From contig JAAVVA010000007.1 in assembly GCA_018449715.1 (NCBI GenBank), positions 186,001 to 250,000 of the forward strand: DNA of 64,000 bases, written 5' to 3'. Source of the DNA: Acidobacteriaceae bacterium dw_441 (GTDB lineage: Bacteria > Acidobacteriota > Terriglobia > Terriglobales > Acidobacteriaceae). Shown in pieces: positions 42,274 to 51,838 of the stretch. The notes under the pieces are model-generated. The model was not told the origin of the DNA. It did no database searches and saw only the letters and a list, made by a program, of their open reading frames with translations. Position 1 is the stretch's first letter. Every line of letters begins with the position of its first letter. A program made the position numbers and the translations under genes.

Positions 42274-44532
42274 TTACTTCTTCTCTGGAAGAGCAAACAC
42301 GTAGTACCCCTGCGTCTGCGTCGCACTCGTATCGGCAGCAGCGCCGACCACTGGAGTATCGCCGACCACCTTGTCCGAGCTGGCCCGCGCGCTCATGGCG
42401 ATGTACTCCCTGCCGTTGACCTCGTAGAGGGTTGGAATCCCCTCCGGACCTCCAGGCAATTCGTACTCCGCAATCTGCTTGCCGGTGTCCTTGTCGTAGA
42501 TGTGCAGCTTGGAGTCGGACCGCGTTCCAACCACAATCAGTCCTCCCGCTGTCACCACCGCTCCTCCGCGAGGCCAGTAGCTTCCGGTATTGCGAATCCC
42601 CTTCGCCACCAGCTCCTTCACCTCGCCCAGCGGAATCGTCCACTTGATGTCGCCCTTGTTCATGTCATAAGCCGTCAGCGACGACCACGGAGGCGAGATC
42701 GCAGCAAGCCCGTCCTTCGAGTTCATGTAACCGTAACCGGTCCAATAGCGCGTTCCACCCGGCCCTAGCGCCGCGGTCTTCGCTGGAGGAGCCATCAGAC
42801 GCGCGAGCATGTCAGGAGCAAGGTTCGCCTTCTCGGGAGCCTTCAGGTACGCGAGCAGATGAACGATGTCCGAGTCGTCCAGATCGGTAAACGCAGGCAT
42901 CGGCGGCATTCCATTCTTGACCGCCGAGCGCACACGATCTTCTCCCACACGCTCGACAATGTGATCGAGCGAAGGAATCGCCGGAGGCTGCCCCTGCCTC
43001 TGCGCGCCGTGGCACGCCTGGCAGTTCTGCATGTAGACGACGTATCCCTGCGTCTCCGGAGGCCCGGCCACCTGCCGCTTCGGAGGCTTCGCCTCCAGAT
43101 GCAGCAGCGACGGAGCATCCTTCGAGACAACATAAAAGGTGTTCGTCGCAGGATCAATCGCTCCCGAGCCCCAGTTGCCGCCACCGTTGTTGCCCGGCGT
43201 CTCCATCGTGGTCCCGAGCGATGGCGGCGTGAAGATTCCCTCCTGCCGCGCCTGCTCGATCTGCTTCTTGATCGTCTCGCGCTCCGCCGGGTCGGTGATG
43301 TAAGGGTTCACCATATCCGTCGTGAACTTCTGTCGCGCAAACGGAGGAACATGCGTCGGGAACGGCTGCGTCGGCCAGCTCTCCTCGCCCGGAACATCCG
43401 ACTTCGGAACAGGCCTTTCTTCGATGGGCCAGATTGGCTTTCCATTCGTTCGGTCGAAGACATAGACGAAGCCGTTCTTGCCCGCCTGCACCACCACATC
43501 GACGGGCTTGCCGTCATGCTGAATGGTCATCAGCTTGGGCCCTGTCTCAAGGTCGTAGTCCCAAAGGTCGTGGTGCGTCGTCTGGAAGTGCCAGATGTAC
43601 TTGCCGGTGCGCGCATCGAGCGCCAGCAGGCAGTCCGAAAACAGGTTGGCTCCATGACGGTCCGCGCCGTAGAAGTCATACGTCGGCGAGCCCAGCGGGA
43701 AGTACACGATGCCGCGCTTCTCGTCGATGGAGAACTCGCCCCAGTTATTCGTGCCACCGACATACTTGTAAGCGTCCTTCGGCCACGTGTCGTACCCCAT
43801 CTCACCGGGATGCGGAACCGTGTGGAACTGCCACACCAGTTTTCCGGTCACGACATCGAAGGCGCGAAGATCGCCCGGAGGCGACTCGTACTCCTCGCCC
43901 GTCGCGGAGCCGGTGATGTAGAGATTCTCGAAGACCCTGCCCGGCGTATTCGACTGCACCTGCCGCAGCCCCTCAGGCTTGCGCCCAAGCCCCTGCCGCA
44001 GATCGACCATGCCGTTGTCGCCGAAGGTCGCAACATCCTTGCCCGTGCGCGCATCAATTTCGTGCAGCTCGTTATTCATCGAGAAAATAATGCGGCGATC
44101 GGAGCGGTCCTTGTTCTCCCAGTACGTCATGCCACGGTGCGAGATCAGCCTCGGCTTGTGCGTGTCGTAGACCCAGACCTCTTTGCCGGTCACAGCATCC
44201 AGGGCAACGACGTTGTTGTCCTTGCCGTAAACGTACATCACGCCATCAATCACCAGCGGGTTCGAGCCATACCGGAAACCATTATTCCCCGACGGATAGA
44301 ACCACACCTGCTGCAACTGCGTCGCGTTCGTGCGATTGATCTGCTTCAACGCCGAATACTGCGAATCGCTGTTCGAGCCACCATAAGTCGTCCACGATAC
44401 ATACGGCGTCTTCTGTGTTGCTCCAGCAGCATCCACCACCCGCGCAGAATGCTGCATCGACATTCCCGCCAGTGCACCAGCGGCGGCAACACCCCAGACC
44501 GCTGTAGAAACCTTCCATGAAACTCGTCGCAT
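42274..44532 (-). CDS. PQQ-dependent dehydrogenase with cytochrome c domain (exported quinohaemoprotein)
   Basis: From ATG 44532 (MRRVSWKVSTAVWGVAAAGA, a leader) the 752-residue protein forms a PQQ propeller: WTTYGGSNSDSQYSALKQIN, ALDAVTGKEVWVYDTHKP, ELHEIDARTGKDVATFGDNG, DARTGKYIWHFQTTHHDLWD, VYVFDRTNGKPIWPIEERP and the C-terminal AAISPPWSSLTAYDMNKGDI. A cytochrome c module is inserted (~570-640) with the haem motif CQACHG and axial Met in NGMPPMPAF. It oxidises a sugar or alcohol in the periplasm and passes electrons to the respiratory chain. The longer open frame to 44727 overlaps the Gfo/Idh gene. It is cotranscribed with that gene (53-base gap) under operator site 6. Confidence 0.92.
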   Translation of the reverse strand: MRRVSWKVSTAVWGVAAAGALAGMSMQHSARVVDAAGATQKTPYVSWTTYGGSNSDSQYSALKQINRTNATQLQQVWFYPSGNNGFRYGSNPLVIDGVMYVYGKDNNVVALDAVTGKEVWVYDTHKPRLISHRGMTYWENKDRSDRRIIFSMNNELHEIDARTGKDVATFGDNGMVDLRQGLGRKPEGLRQVQSNTPGRVFENLYITGSATGEEYESPPGDLRAFDVVTGKLVWQFHTVPHPGEMGYDTWPKDAYKYVGGTNNWGEFSIDEKRGIVYFPLGSPTYDFYGADRHGANLFSDCLLALDARTGKYIWHFQTTHHDLWDYDLETGPKLMTIQHDGKPVDVVVQAGKNGFVYVFDRTNGKPIWPIEERPVPKSDVPGEESWPTQPFPTHVPPFARQKFTTDMVNPYITDPAERETIKKQIEQARQEGIFTPPSLGTTMETPGNNGGGNWGSGAIDPATNTFYVVSKDAPSLLHLEAKPPKRQVAGPPETQGYVVYMQNCQACHGAQRQGQPPAIPSLDHIVERVGEDRVRSAVKNGMPPMPAFTDLDDSDIVHLLAYLKAPEKANLAPDMLARLMAPPAKTAALGPGGTRYWTGYGYMNSKDGLAAISPPWSSLTAYDMNKGDIKWTIPLGEVKELVAKGIRNTGSYWPRGGAVVTAGGLIVVGTRSDSKLHIYDKDTGKQIAEYELPGGPEGIPTLYEVNGREYIAMSARASSDKVVGDTPVVGAAADTSATQTQGYYVFALPEKK

Positions 44533-44585
44533 CTTCCCTGCCTCTTGCTCGTTGTTAACTGTTCTCGGGACGGCCCCTGCTTTCT

Positions 44586-45977
44586 TCAGACAGGTAGCTC
44601 CCATCCCTTGCGATTCGGTCTTGCGAACATCTTGTTCGCACTCTCGGAGTTCAAAAATCTCTTTTGTTTCGCATCGAAACGCAGCGACGTTCCATGATGC
44701 GCAATCGCAATATTTCCCAGCAGGCAAAGCTCCGTCACGTGCCCGCCATACTCCCAGTTACACGAGGGCTGCTTGCCCTGCTTCGCTGCTTCGATCCATT
44801 CCACCCAGTGACTCGTCGGACGGGCGATCGTCTTCGCAGGCCGCTGGAACGAGCGGTCAAGCTCCTCGGGTAGCAACCATATCTGCTTCTGCTCGCCCGG
44901 CTTGCTGCTGTATACCGGGCCATAGACCAGCACACCCTTCGAGCCGTAGACGATACCGCCTCCGGTTGGAAGAGGAACATCCTTCTTCCAGCCTGGAGGG
45001 ACGGGAGGCGTATCGTACCCCCACCACTTCAACGTGACCGCGGGACGGTTGCCCTTCGCGGCGAAACGATAGTTCACATGCGAGTAGCGCGCGAACATCT
45101 GCTGCGCGGCCTTGCCCGTGTACGCCGCATCCGCATCGCCCTCAATCGTCTCGGGATAATCCAGATCAAGCGCCCACACCAGCGGGTCAAGAAAGTGCGG
45201 GCCATGATCTCCCAGGATGCCCGTGCCGAAGTCGAGCCAGTTCCTCCACCGCAGCGGAAGATACATCGAGTTGAAGTTCCTCTCGGGAGCAGGCCCGAGA
45301 AACAGGTCCCACTTCACCTCCGAAGGAGTGGCAACCTCGTCGCTCACATGATCGGCATCGCTGTAGGGATTGATGTATCTCTGCCCCGAGGCCCAGTCGG
45401 TCTGAAAGACATCGACCCGCTCCACGGTTCCAATGACGCCTGCGCGAATCCACTCCACGATCAGGCGCACATCCTCCGAAGCGTGTCCCACAATCCCCGT
45501 CTGCGTCGCCTGCTTCGGATGGCGGCGAGCCGAGCCGACCATCGCCCGCACCTCCTGAATCGTCGCCGCCAGAGGCTTCTCGCAGTAAACATGCTTGCCC
45601 ATCTTCATCGCGGTCAACGCCGCGCGAGCATGAACATGGTCCGCCGTGCAGACGACCACCGCGTCGATGCTCTTGTCCATCTGGTCAAGCATCACGCGCC
45701 AGTCATCAAAGCGCTTCGCCCCCGGATGCTTCGCCGCGACCTCCGAGGCAGGCGTGAAGCGCCCCGGCATCTGCTCCCGCGTGCGCCAGTCCACATCGCA
45801 CACCGCGACGATATTCTCCCCGGCCAACTCCGTCAGATTTACCGCGCCATAGTTGCCAATCCCGATAAACGCTATGTTCGCTTTATCGGACGGCGCGAGT
45901 GGTCGCCCCCAGGCCCGCATCACTCCAAGCCCACCAAGAGCCGCGGCCCCAACCAGAGCCTGACGGCGAGAAAGCAT
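44586..45977 (-). CDS. Tat-exported Gfo/Idh/MocA-family oxidoreductase
   Basis: ATG 45977 gives MLSRRQALVGAAALGGLGVM, a twin-arginine leader; the open frame runs a further 117 codons upstream but crosses operator site 6 and looks non-coding. The 463-residue mature protein has the NAD Rossmann segment NIAFIGIGNYGAVNLTELA, the KHVYCEKPLAA Glu-Lys-Pro signature and a large C-terminal sheet domain (WLDFGTGILGDHGPHFLDP). Exported family members carry a tightly bound nucleotide and interconvert or oxidise sugars; some act on glycosides by transient 3-oxidation. Its pairing with a PQQ dehydrogenase and multihaem cytochromes suggests periplasmic sugar redox chemistry. Confidence 0.9.
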   Translation of the reverse strand: MLSRRQALVGAAALGGLGVMRAWGRPLAPSDKANIAFIGIGNYGAVNLTELAGENIVAVCDVDWRTREQMPGRFTPASEVAAKHPGAKRFDDWRVMLDQMDKSIDAVVVCTADHVHARAALTAMKMGKHVYCEKPLAATIQEVRAMVGSARRHPKQATQTGIVGHASEDVRLIVEWIRAGVIGTVERVDVFQTDWASGQRYINPYSDADHVSDEVATPSEVKWDLFLGPAPERNFNSMYLPLRWRNWLDFGTGILGDHGPHFLDPLVWALDLDYPETIEGDADAAYTGKAAQQMFARYSHVNYRFAAKGNRPAVTLKWWGYDTPPVPPGWKKDVPLPTGGGIVYGSKGVLVYGPVYSSKPGEQKQIWLLPEELDRSFQRPAKTIARPTSHWVEWIEAAKQGKQPSCNWEYGGHVTELCLLGNIAIAHHGTSLRFDAKQKRFLNSESANKMFARPNRKGWELPV

Positions 45978-46032
45978 ATTTTTTTCGTTCAACGGAGACC
46001 CTCCGCGAGAGAGTTCTTCCTCTCCCCACGTA

Positions 46033-46057
46033 TTGCGCGATTCGCAATACAGATTGC
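46033..46057. promoter_or_regulatory. IclR-type operator site 6
   Basis: TTGC-GCGATTC-GCAA-TACAGA-TTGC on the plus strand, 55 bases upstream of the Gfo/Idh start. All three half-sites match exactly; the flanking T and TA extend the palindrome to TATTGCGCGATTCGCAATA. Confidence 0.82.
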
Positions 46058-46134
46058 ATATTACGGAGACGAATACTAGCAATGCGAAACAGGCATCGTC
46101 AAGGAAGAATGACGTTGCTTGCAGATTCAAAGAC

Positions 46135-48417
46135 TCATCGCATGATCTGTTGCAGAATCCCCTGCGCGCTCTGACTGATATCAGGATTCGTTCCCTGCGC
46201 AGCCCTTTGCAGATACGGCAGAGCTTCCTCTCTTCGGCTCTGTTGCAACAGTGCGATGGCGAGCCCCATGTTTGCATCCGGCTGAAGCGCATCAATCTCC
46301 AGCGCCCGCCGATACTCCACAACAGCATCGGCCAACATTGTCTCCGCGCTCAGAAGATCGGCAAGGTCAGCATGAACGATCGCACTCTTCGGAGAAAGCC
46401 GGGCCGCAGTCTCCAACTCCTGCAACGCCTCGACAGATCTCCGCTCCAGAATCAACATCAACCCCAGTCCATGATGAGCATCACCGTAGTCAGGCTTCAG
46501 CTCCATCGCTCGACGGAAGGACCGCTCCGCCTCCGCAAATCGCCTCTCGCCGACGAACAGGTTCGCAAGATTATTCTGCGGCTCCGGCGAGTTCGGCTGT
46601 AGCCGGATGGCCTCGCGGAAAGCCTCTTCCGCAGCGGCCTTTTCATTGCGCTTCACCGCGCACAGTCCCGCCAGATTATGCACATCCGCTCGATCAGGGT
46701 CCACCGCCATCGCACGGGACAAGGTCTCCTCCGCTTCATCAAGCTTGCCCTGACGAAAATATGCATTGGCAAGATTCGCCAGAAAACCATCATCGTCGGG
46801 GTAGCGCACCAGCGCACGCTGCAAGATCTCCACGGAGCGCTCAAGCTGCCCCGCGCTCAACAGAACATTCGCAAGCTCCTGCAATGCTGTTCGATCATCA
46901 CGATTACGCTTGAGCGCCTCTTCAAAGTTACGGATCGCCTCGTCGGTTTTCCCCTTGTGCGCATAGGCCTTTCCCAGCGCGACATACGGCTCCGGGCTCT
47001 TGGGATGCTGACGATTCAGCACCTCCTGAAGCTGCCCTGCGCCATCAATCCCATCATCCACCGCGCGTGCGACCGCAAGCAGCAGCTTCGTCCGTTCATC
47101 CTGCGGGGCAGGCCGCGGATAAAATATCTGAACCGGTGTGTGGTCCTCCGGCAAACGATCCTCCGGAAACGGAGCGGTCAGATCACGCAGCGGACGTGAG
47201 CGCTGAATATAGTGATCGGTCAACACAATGTGGACCGATCCTTCCGTCCTGCGCTTCGGCATGTGACAGCTCAGGCAGTCGTTTCCTGTCGTCATCGCAA
47301 CATTCTTGTGCGAAACGCCCTTGTGGCAGCTCTCGCAAACCGCGATGTACTGCTTCTTCGCCTCTTCACCGTGAGGAACATCGTGCGGGTTGTGGCATGT
47401 AAGGCAGGTCATCTGGCTTCGCAGATAACAGGCAGACCGCAGAAGCTGATATCCCGCATGAGCTATCTCGAACTCATCCGCCTTCGGGTCCTTCGGGCGC
47501 TCGAAGTAGGTCTTGTAATCCCCCAGCGCCTCGCCCGGACGAAAGGACTCAAGATATCTCTCATAAGAACGAATCCCAGCGGGAACGTGGCGTGCGCTCG
47601 TCTCCATGTGGCACTCCATGCAGACCTCCATCTGGCGATCCCGTGGAAGCTTCGCCGGGTTCACAATCTTCGAGCGAATCTCCTCGCGTGTCGCCTTGCC
47701 GCTGGTGACGGCCTTCACATGCGCGGCCCCCGGACCATGACACCGCTGGCAATCGATCCCCTCCGGCATCTTCTCCGGAAAGACCATCTCATCGCCCTTT
47801 GCGCTTGATGCCCCGTCCGCCTTCAGATACGCATTGTGGCAGAACATGCACTCCGGCCCGATCGGACCATGCATATCCGGCTGATCGGGGCGATCGAATC
47901 CAGGACTCATATTCCAGTAGCCCGACCGCTCCACGTACCAGCTCACCGGAAGCTCGACGAGCCTTCCCTGCGGCGTGCGATGCAGATACGTTCTCGCATG
48001 GTTCCCCGAGCCAAGGATGTAATCCACCTGCTTCTCGACGACGTTGACCTCCTTGCCGTCCTCGAGCATAAAGCGGCGCTGATAGAACTTCCCATCGCGC
48101 TCCACCATCCTGTAGCTCAGCCCAGAGGCCTGATGGTCGTAAGTGTTCGCCTTGCTGTAGTCCTCGATGATGTTTGAGCTGGTGGGCCTGTAAAACGAGC
48201 GTCCCATCCCGGTCTTCTTGAAGGTGCTCGCGATCTCGGAGTGGCACGTGGCGCAGACGCTGGCATCCACATACGCCGCCTGATCCCTCCTGATCTTCGC
48301 CGAACTCGAACGCGTACCGTTCCAGTACCACGTAAGAAACACCGCGCCCGCACAGGCGATCAAGGCTCCCGCAACAACCATCCACAGACGACCCGACTTA
48401 CGAATCGCTTCTGACAT
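46135..48417 (-). CDS. membrane-anchored heptahaem c-type cytochrome with TPR domain (copy 1)
   Basis: The ~760-residue protein has an N-terminal membrane anchor (LWMVVAGALIACAGAVFLTW), a cytochrome region with seven CxxCH haem sites (CATCH, CMFCH, CQRCH, CMECH, CLTCH, CESCH, CLSCH; ~50-375) and about eight TPR repeats to the C-terminus (GKAYAHKGKTDEAIRNFEEA, ANAYFRQGKLDEAEETLSRA and others). The layout resembles cytochrome c554/NrfA-like multihaem proteins fused to a protein-binding scaffold, facing the periplasm. It probably carries electrons from a periplasmic dehydrogenase. ATG 48417 (MSEAIRKSG) was chosen over an upstream TTG. It is a close paralogue of the next gene, with operator site 7 upstream. 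Confidence 0.88.
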   Translation of the reverse strand: MSEAIRKSGRLWMVVAGALIACAGAVFLTWYWNGTRSSSAKIRRDQAAYVDASVCATCHSEIASTFKKTGMGRSFYRPTSSNIIEDYSKANTYDHQASGLSYRMVERDGKFYQRRFMLEDGKEVNVVEKQVDYILGSGNHARTYLHRTPQGRLVELPVSWYVERSGYWNMSPGFDRPDQPDMHGPIGPECMFCHNAYLKADGASSAKGDEMVFPEKMPEGIDCQRCHGPGAAHVKAVTSGKATREEIRSKIVNPAKLPRDRQMEVCMECHMETSARHVPAGIRSYERYLESFRPGEALGDYKTYFERPKDPKADEFEIAHAGYQLLRSACYLRSQMTCLTCHNPHDVPHGEEAKKQYIAVCESCHKGVSHKNVAMTTGNDCLSCHMPKRRTEGSVHIVLTDHYIQRSRPLRDLTAPFPEDRLPEDHTPVQIFYPRPAPQDERTKLLLAVARAVDDGIDGAGQLQEVLNRQHPKSPEPYVALGKAYAHKGKTDEAIRNFEEALKRNRDDRTALQELANVLLSAGQLERSVEILQRALVRYPDDDGFLANLANAYFRQGKLDEAEETLSRAMAVDPDRADVHNLAGLCAVKRNEKAAAEEAFREAIRLQPNSPEPQNNLANLFVGERRFAEAERSFRRAMELKPDYGDAHHGLGLMLILERRSVEALQELETAARLSPKSAIVHADLADLLSAETMLADAVVEYRRALEIDALQPDANMGLAIALLQQSRREEALPYLQRAAQGTNPDISQSAQGILQQIMR

Positions 48418-48474
48418 GGAGAAGCGTTCTACTTGAGATTCATGAGAACCGTCAATCAAAAATCTCGGATTTTA

Positions 48475-48499
48475 TTGCGCGTTATGCAATAAGCTTTGC
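48475..48499. promoter_or_regulatory. IclR-type operator site 7
   Basis: TTGC-GCGTTAT-GCAA-TAAGCT-TTGC on the plus strand, 57 bases before the start of heptahaem cytochrome copy 1. All three half-sites match exactly and the flanks extend to TATTGCGCGTTATGCAATA. Confidence 0.82.
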
Positions 48500-48578
48500 G
48501 CGATAGCCCGCCAGCATAACACCGCATTCAGCAGGATTGTCGAGTGTTTTTTCTACTTCCTGAACAACGGCCGCAGGA

Positions 48579-50870
48579 TTACCGCATCATCTGTTGCAAA
48601 ATTCCCTGCGCGTGCTGGCTGATCTCAGGGTTCGAGCCCTGTGCAGCCTGTTGCAGATAAGGCAGTGCCTCACCGCCCTGTCCCTGTTGCAGCAGCAACA
48701 TGCCAAGGCCGAAGTTTGCGTCCGGCGATGCGTGATTCACCTCAAGCGCTCGCCGATACTCCGAAGCAGCATCGCCCAGGCGCCCCTGTGCGCTCAACAG
48801 ATCGGCAAGATCGGTGTGGACCGTCACATTGTTCGGCGAGGTCCGCGCCGCGGTCTGTAGCTCCTTCTCCGCAACACCATAGTTGTGCTCCAGGATCAGC
48901 AACAGCCCCAGCCCATGATGCGCATCGCCATACTCCGGGTTCAGCTCGATGGCTCTCTTGAAGTGAGCCTCCGCATCATGGAAGCGCTGCTCGCCCGTCA
49001 TCAGGTTTGCAAGATTGTTCTGCGGGTCCGGAAGATTCGGCTGCAACCGTATGGCTTCGAGAAACGCCTGCTCCGCTCCTGCCTTGTCGCCGCTCTGCAC
49101 ATCGCACAGGCCCGCGAGATTCTGCGCCTCGGCTCGTTCAGGATTCAACGCCAGCGCATGAGACAGCGCATCCTTCGCCTCCTGCAGCTTGCCCTGCTGC
49201 ATATAGGCGTTGCCAAGATTGGCGAACGACTCATCGTCCTTCGGATACAGCGTCGTCACACGCTGCAAACGCTCGATGGCGCGATCCACCTGGCCCTGCC
49301 GCATCAGCGCCGCCGCCAGTTCGCGCAGCGCCACACGATCATCCGGCTTCTTCTGAAGAGCCGTCTCAAAGCTCCTCACCGCATCGTCCAGCCTGCCCTT
49401 CTGCACATACGCCTTGCCCAGCGCAACATAAGGCTCCGCCCACTTCGGCTGCTGACGAGCCAGCACTCCCTGCAACTGACCGATACCGTCGATGCCCTCA
49501 TCCCTCACCCGCGCCACCGCAAAGGCAAGCTCCGTCATCGCATTCGCAGGCGCTGGCTTCGGATAATAGATCTCCACCGGCGTCAGGTTCTCCGGCAGCT
49601 TCGCCTCCTGAATCGGCGCCAGCAGATCGCGCAGCGGACGGAAGCGCTGAATATAGTGGTCGGTCAGAATCGTGTGGACCGAGCCCTCGGTCCTGCGCTT
49701 CGGCATGTGGCAGCTCAGGCAATCGCTTCCCGCGGTCATCGCGACGTTCTTGTGCGAGACGCCCTTGTGGCAACCCTCACACACGGCGATGTACTGCTTC
49801 TTCGCCGGTTCGCCGCGAGGAATATCGTGTGGGTTATGGCACGTCAGGCAGGTCATCTGCGAGTTGCGGAAGCATGCCGACCGCCGCAGCTGATACCCCG
49901 CGTGAGCTACCTCGAACTCATCCGCCTTCGGGTCTTTCGGGCGCTCGAAGTAAGTCTTGTAATCCCCCAGCGGCTGCCCCGGACGGAAGGAGTAAATGTC
50001 CCGCCCATACGCGATCACCGCAGCAGGAATATGCGCCGCGCTCGTCTCCAGATGGCACTCCATGCAGACCTCCATCTGGCGGTCGCGGGGAAGCTTCGCC
50101 GGGTTCACGATCTTCGAGCGAATCTCTTCAAGCGAAGCCTTGCCGCTGGTGACTGCCTTCACGTGCGCGGCTCCCGGACCATGACACCGCTGGCAATCGA
50201 TCCCCTCCGGCATCTTCTCCGGAAAGATCGACTGCTCCGTCATCCCCGTATCCTCAATATTCGGATAAGCATTGTGACAGAACAAGCACTCCGGCCCGAT
50301 GGCTCCATGCATGTCCGGCTGATCGTTGCGGTCAAACCCCGGAGACATATTCCAGTAACCTGACTTCTCCGAGTACCAGCTCACCGGCAGCTCAACCAGC
50401 TTGCCCTGCGACGTGCGATGCAGATACGTCCTCGCCTGGTTCCCCGAGCCGACGACGTAGTCGATCTGCTCCTCGAGAACGTTCGTCTCCTTGCCGTTCT
50501 CGTCCAGCGTGAAGCGTCGCTCGTAGAACTTTCCGTCCCGCTGGGTCATGGTGTAGCGCAGGCCCGACAGTTTATGAACGAAGGTGTTCGCCTTCGCAAA
50601 ATCCTCAATCACATTTTGCGCAGACGGCTTATAGAACGACCGCCCCATCCCGGTCTTCTTATAGGTCTCTGCAATGCCCGCATGGCAGCCCGCGCACACC
50701 TGCGGGTCCACATATCCATTGTTTTCAGAAGAGTCCGTCGATGCTTTCTGCGTCTTCGGCCTGGTCGCGTACCACGCGGCAACGCCAAGCAGCAGCAACA
50801 CGCCAAGCAGCGCGAGCATCACCTTCGGCGAGCGTAGTTGCAGACTGGTTTTCCGATTCGAGGCCGTCAT
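48579..50870 (-). CDS. membrane-anchored heptahaem c-type cytochrome with TPR domain (copy 2)
   Basis: The ~763-residue paralogue of the preceding entry has the same order: an N-terminal anchor (VMLALLGVLLLLGVAAWYAT), seven CxxCH sites (CAGCH, CLFCH, CQRCH, CMECH, CLTCH, CEGCH, CLSCH) and some eight TPR repeats (GKAYVQKGRLDDAVRSFETA, GNAYMQQGKLQEAKDALSHA and others). Long identical stretches such as GIDCQRCHGPGAAHVKAVTS show a tandem duplication. The N-terminal and second haem contexts differ most, so the partners may differ. ATG 50870 (MTASNRKTSL) was chosen; a GTG further up would put the operator in the gene. It is divergent from the SDR/MFS/dehydratase operon across operator site 8. Confidence 0.88.
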   Translation of the reverse strand: MTASNRKTSLQLRSPKVMLALLGVLLLLGVAAWYATRPKTQKASTDSSENNGYVDPQVCAGCHAGIAETYKKTGMGRSFYKPSAQNVIEDFAKANTFVHKLSGLRYTMTQRDGKFYERRFTLDENGKETNVLEEQIDYVVGSGNQARTYLHRTSQGKLVELPVSWYSEKSGYWNMSPGFDRNDQPDMHGAIGPECLFCHNAYPNIEDTGMTEQSIFPEKMPEGIDCQRCHGPGAAHVKAVTSGKASLEEIRSKIVNPAKLPRDRQMEVCMECHLETSAAHIPAAVIAYGRDIYSFRPGQPLGDYKTYFERPKDPKADEFEVAHAGYQLRRSACFRNSQMTCLTCHNPHDIPRGEPAKKQYIAVCEGCHKGVSHKNVAMTAGSDCLSCHMPKRRTEGSVHTILTDHYIQRFRPLRDLLAPIQEAKLPENLTPVEIYYPKPAPANAMTELAFAVARVRDEGIDGIGQLQGVLARQQPKWAEPYVALGKAYVQKGRLDDAVRSFETALQKKPDDRVALRELAAALMRQGQVDRAIERLQRVTTLYPKDDESFANLGNAYMQQGKLQEAKDALSHALALNPERAEAQNLAGLCDVQSGDKAGAEQAFLEAIRLQPNLPDPQNNLANLMTGEQRFHDAEAHFKRAIELNPEYGDAHHGLGLLLILEHNYGVAEKELQTAARTSPNNVTVHTDLADLLSAQGRLGDAASEYRRALEVNHASPDANFGLGMLLLQQGQGGEALPYLQQAAQGSNPEISQHAQGILQQMMR

Positions 50871-50935
50871 GGAGATCGCTGTTGAGTGGTCTTCTGAAAA
50901 CCGTTTCTTCGGAAAAGTTAAACCGCCTGCCACCG

Positions 50936-50960
50936 TTGCTCAATATGCAAATTCACTTGC
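50936..50960. promoter_or_regulatory. IclR-type operator site 8
   Basis: TTGC-TCAATAT-GCAA-ATTCAC-TTGC on the plus strand, 65 bases before cytochrome copy 2 (minus) and about 110 bases before the divergent SDR (plus). All three half-sites match exactly; the inner N7 is less symmetric than in other sites. Confidence 0.75.
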
Positions 50961-51069
50961 GCGATGGTGGTCCATGATAGCACTATGTTGCAGAGGCTTG
51001 TCGAGCGGTTATCCCCGCGCCGGCCCTTGAACATTCATGGCGTAGGCCGGGCCTTCGCCTTACAGAAAC

Positions 51070-51813
51070 ATGGGGTCAGCGGTGGAATCACTCTCCGGAA
51101 GGACAGCGCTCATTACAGGCGGATCGCGCGGCATCGGACGCGAGGCCGCACTCTCGCTCGCGGCTGCGGGATGTAATGTTGTCGTCAACTACCTCAACGC
51201 CGAAGCCGAAGCCAATGCAGTCGCAGAAGAGATTCGCGGCAAGGGCGGGCGCGCACTCGCGGTGCAGGTCGACGTCTCCAACCCTGATGAGGTCTCCCGC
51301 CTGGTCCGTTCCGCACAGCAGGAGTTCGGCTCCATCGATATCCTCGTCAACAACGCGGGCATTCTTTTCAAGAAGCCCTTCCTCGAGCTCGACCTCAACG
51401 ACTGGAACCGCACCCTCACCACCAACCTCACCTCCGCGTTCCTCGTCTCGCAGGCCGTCCTTCCGCAGATGCTTGAGAAGCGTTGGGGACGCCTCATCTT
51501 CCTCTCCTCCATCGCCGCGCAGACCGGAGGAGTCGTCGGCCCGCACTACGCCGCGAGCAAGGCCGGAATGCTCGGCCTGATGCATAGCTACGCCAGCCTG
51601 CTTGCCAAAGATGGCGTCACGTCAAACGCCATCGCACCGGCCCTGATCGAAACCGACATGGTCCGCAATAACAAGGCCGTCCGCCCCGACCTGATTCCCG
51701 TCGGACGCTTCGGCCAGTCCGAAGAGGTCGCCGACGCGATCCTCCTCCTCGCTTCCAACGCTTACATCACAGGACAAACCATCAACCTGAACGGCGGCTG
51801 GTACATGAGTTAG
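51070..51813 (+). CDS. SDR-family oxidoreductase (first gene of the xylonate operon)
   Basis: A 247-residue SDR: ALITGGSRGIGREAALSLAA, ILVNNAGILFKKPFLELDL, FLSSIAAQTGGVVGPHYAAS with the catalytic Ser and Tyr/Lys (YAASK), and C-terminal ITGQTINLNGGWYMS. It resembles 3-ketoacyl-ACP-reductase-like sugar dehydrogenases. The start at ATG 51070 has no good ribosome-binding site. It is 25 bases before the MFS gene and heads a four-gene operon (SDR, MFS, dehydratase, FAH). By context it may oxidise the pentose or its lactone precursor, or reduce a downstream keto acid. Confidence 0.88.
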   Translation: MGSAVESLSGRTALITGGSRGIGREAALSLAAAGCNVVVNYLNAEAEANAVAEEIRGKGGRALAVQVDVSNPDEVSRLVRSAQQEFGSIDILVNNAGILFKKPFLELDLNDWNRTLTTNLTSAFLVSQAVLPQMLEKRWGRLIFLSSIAAQTGGVVGPHYAASKAGMLGLMHSYASLLAKDGVTSNAIAPALIETDMVRNNKAVRPDLIPVGRFGQSEEVADAILLLASNAYITGQTINLNGGWYMS

Positions 51814-51838
51814 CCCAGCCCGGCCCGAGCACAAGCGA

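Noticed and set aside
45978..46328. 117-codon upstream extension of the Gfo/Idh frame
   Set aside because: It crosses operator site 6 and the neighbouring cytochrome gene; the twin-arginine leader begins at 45977.
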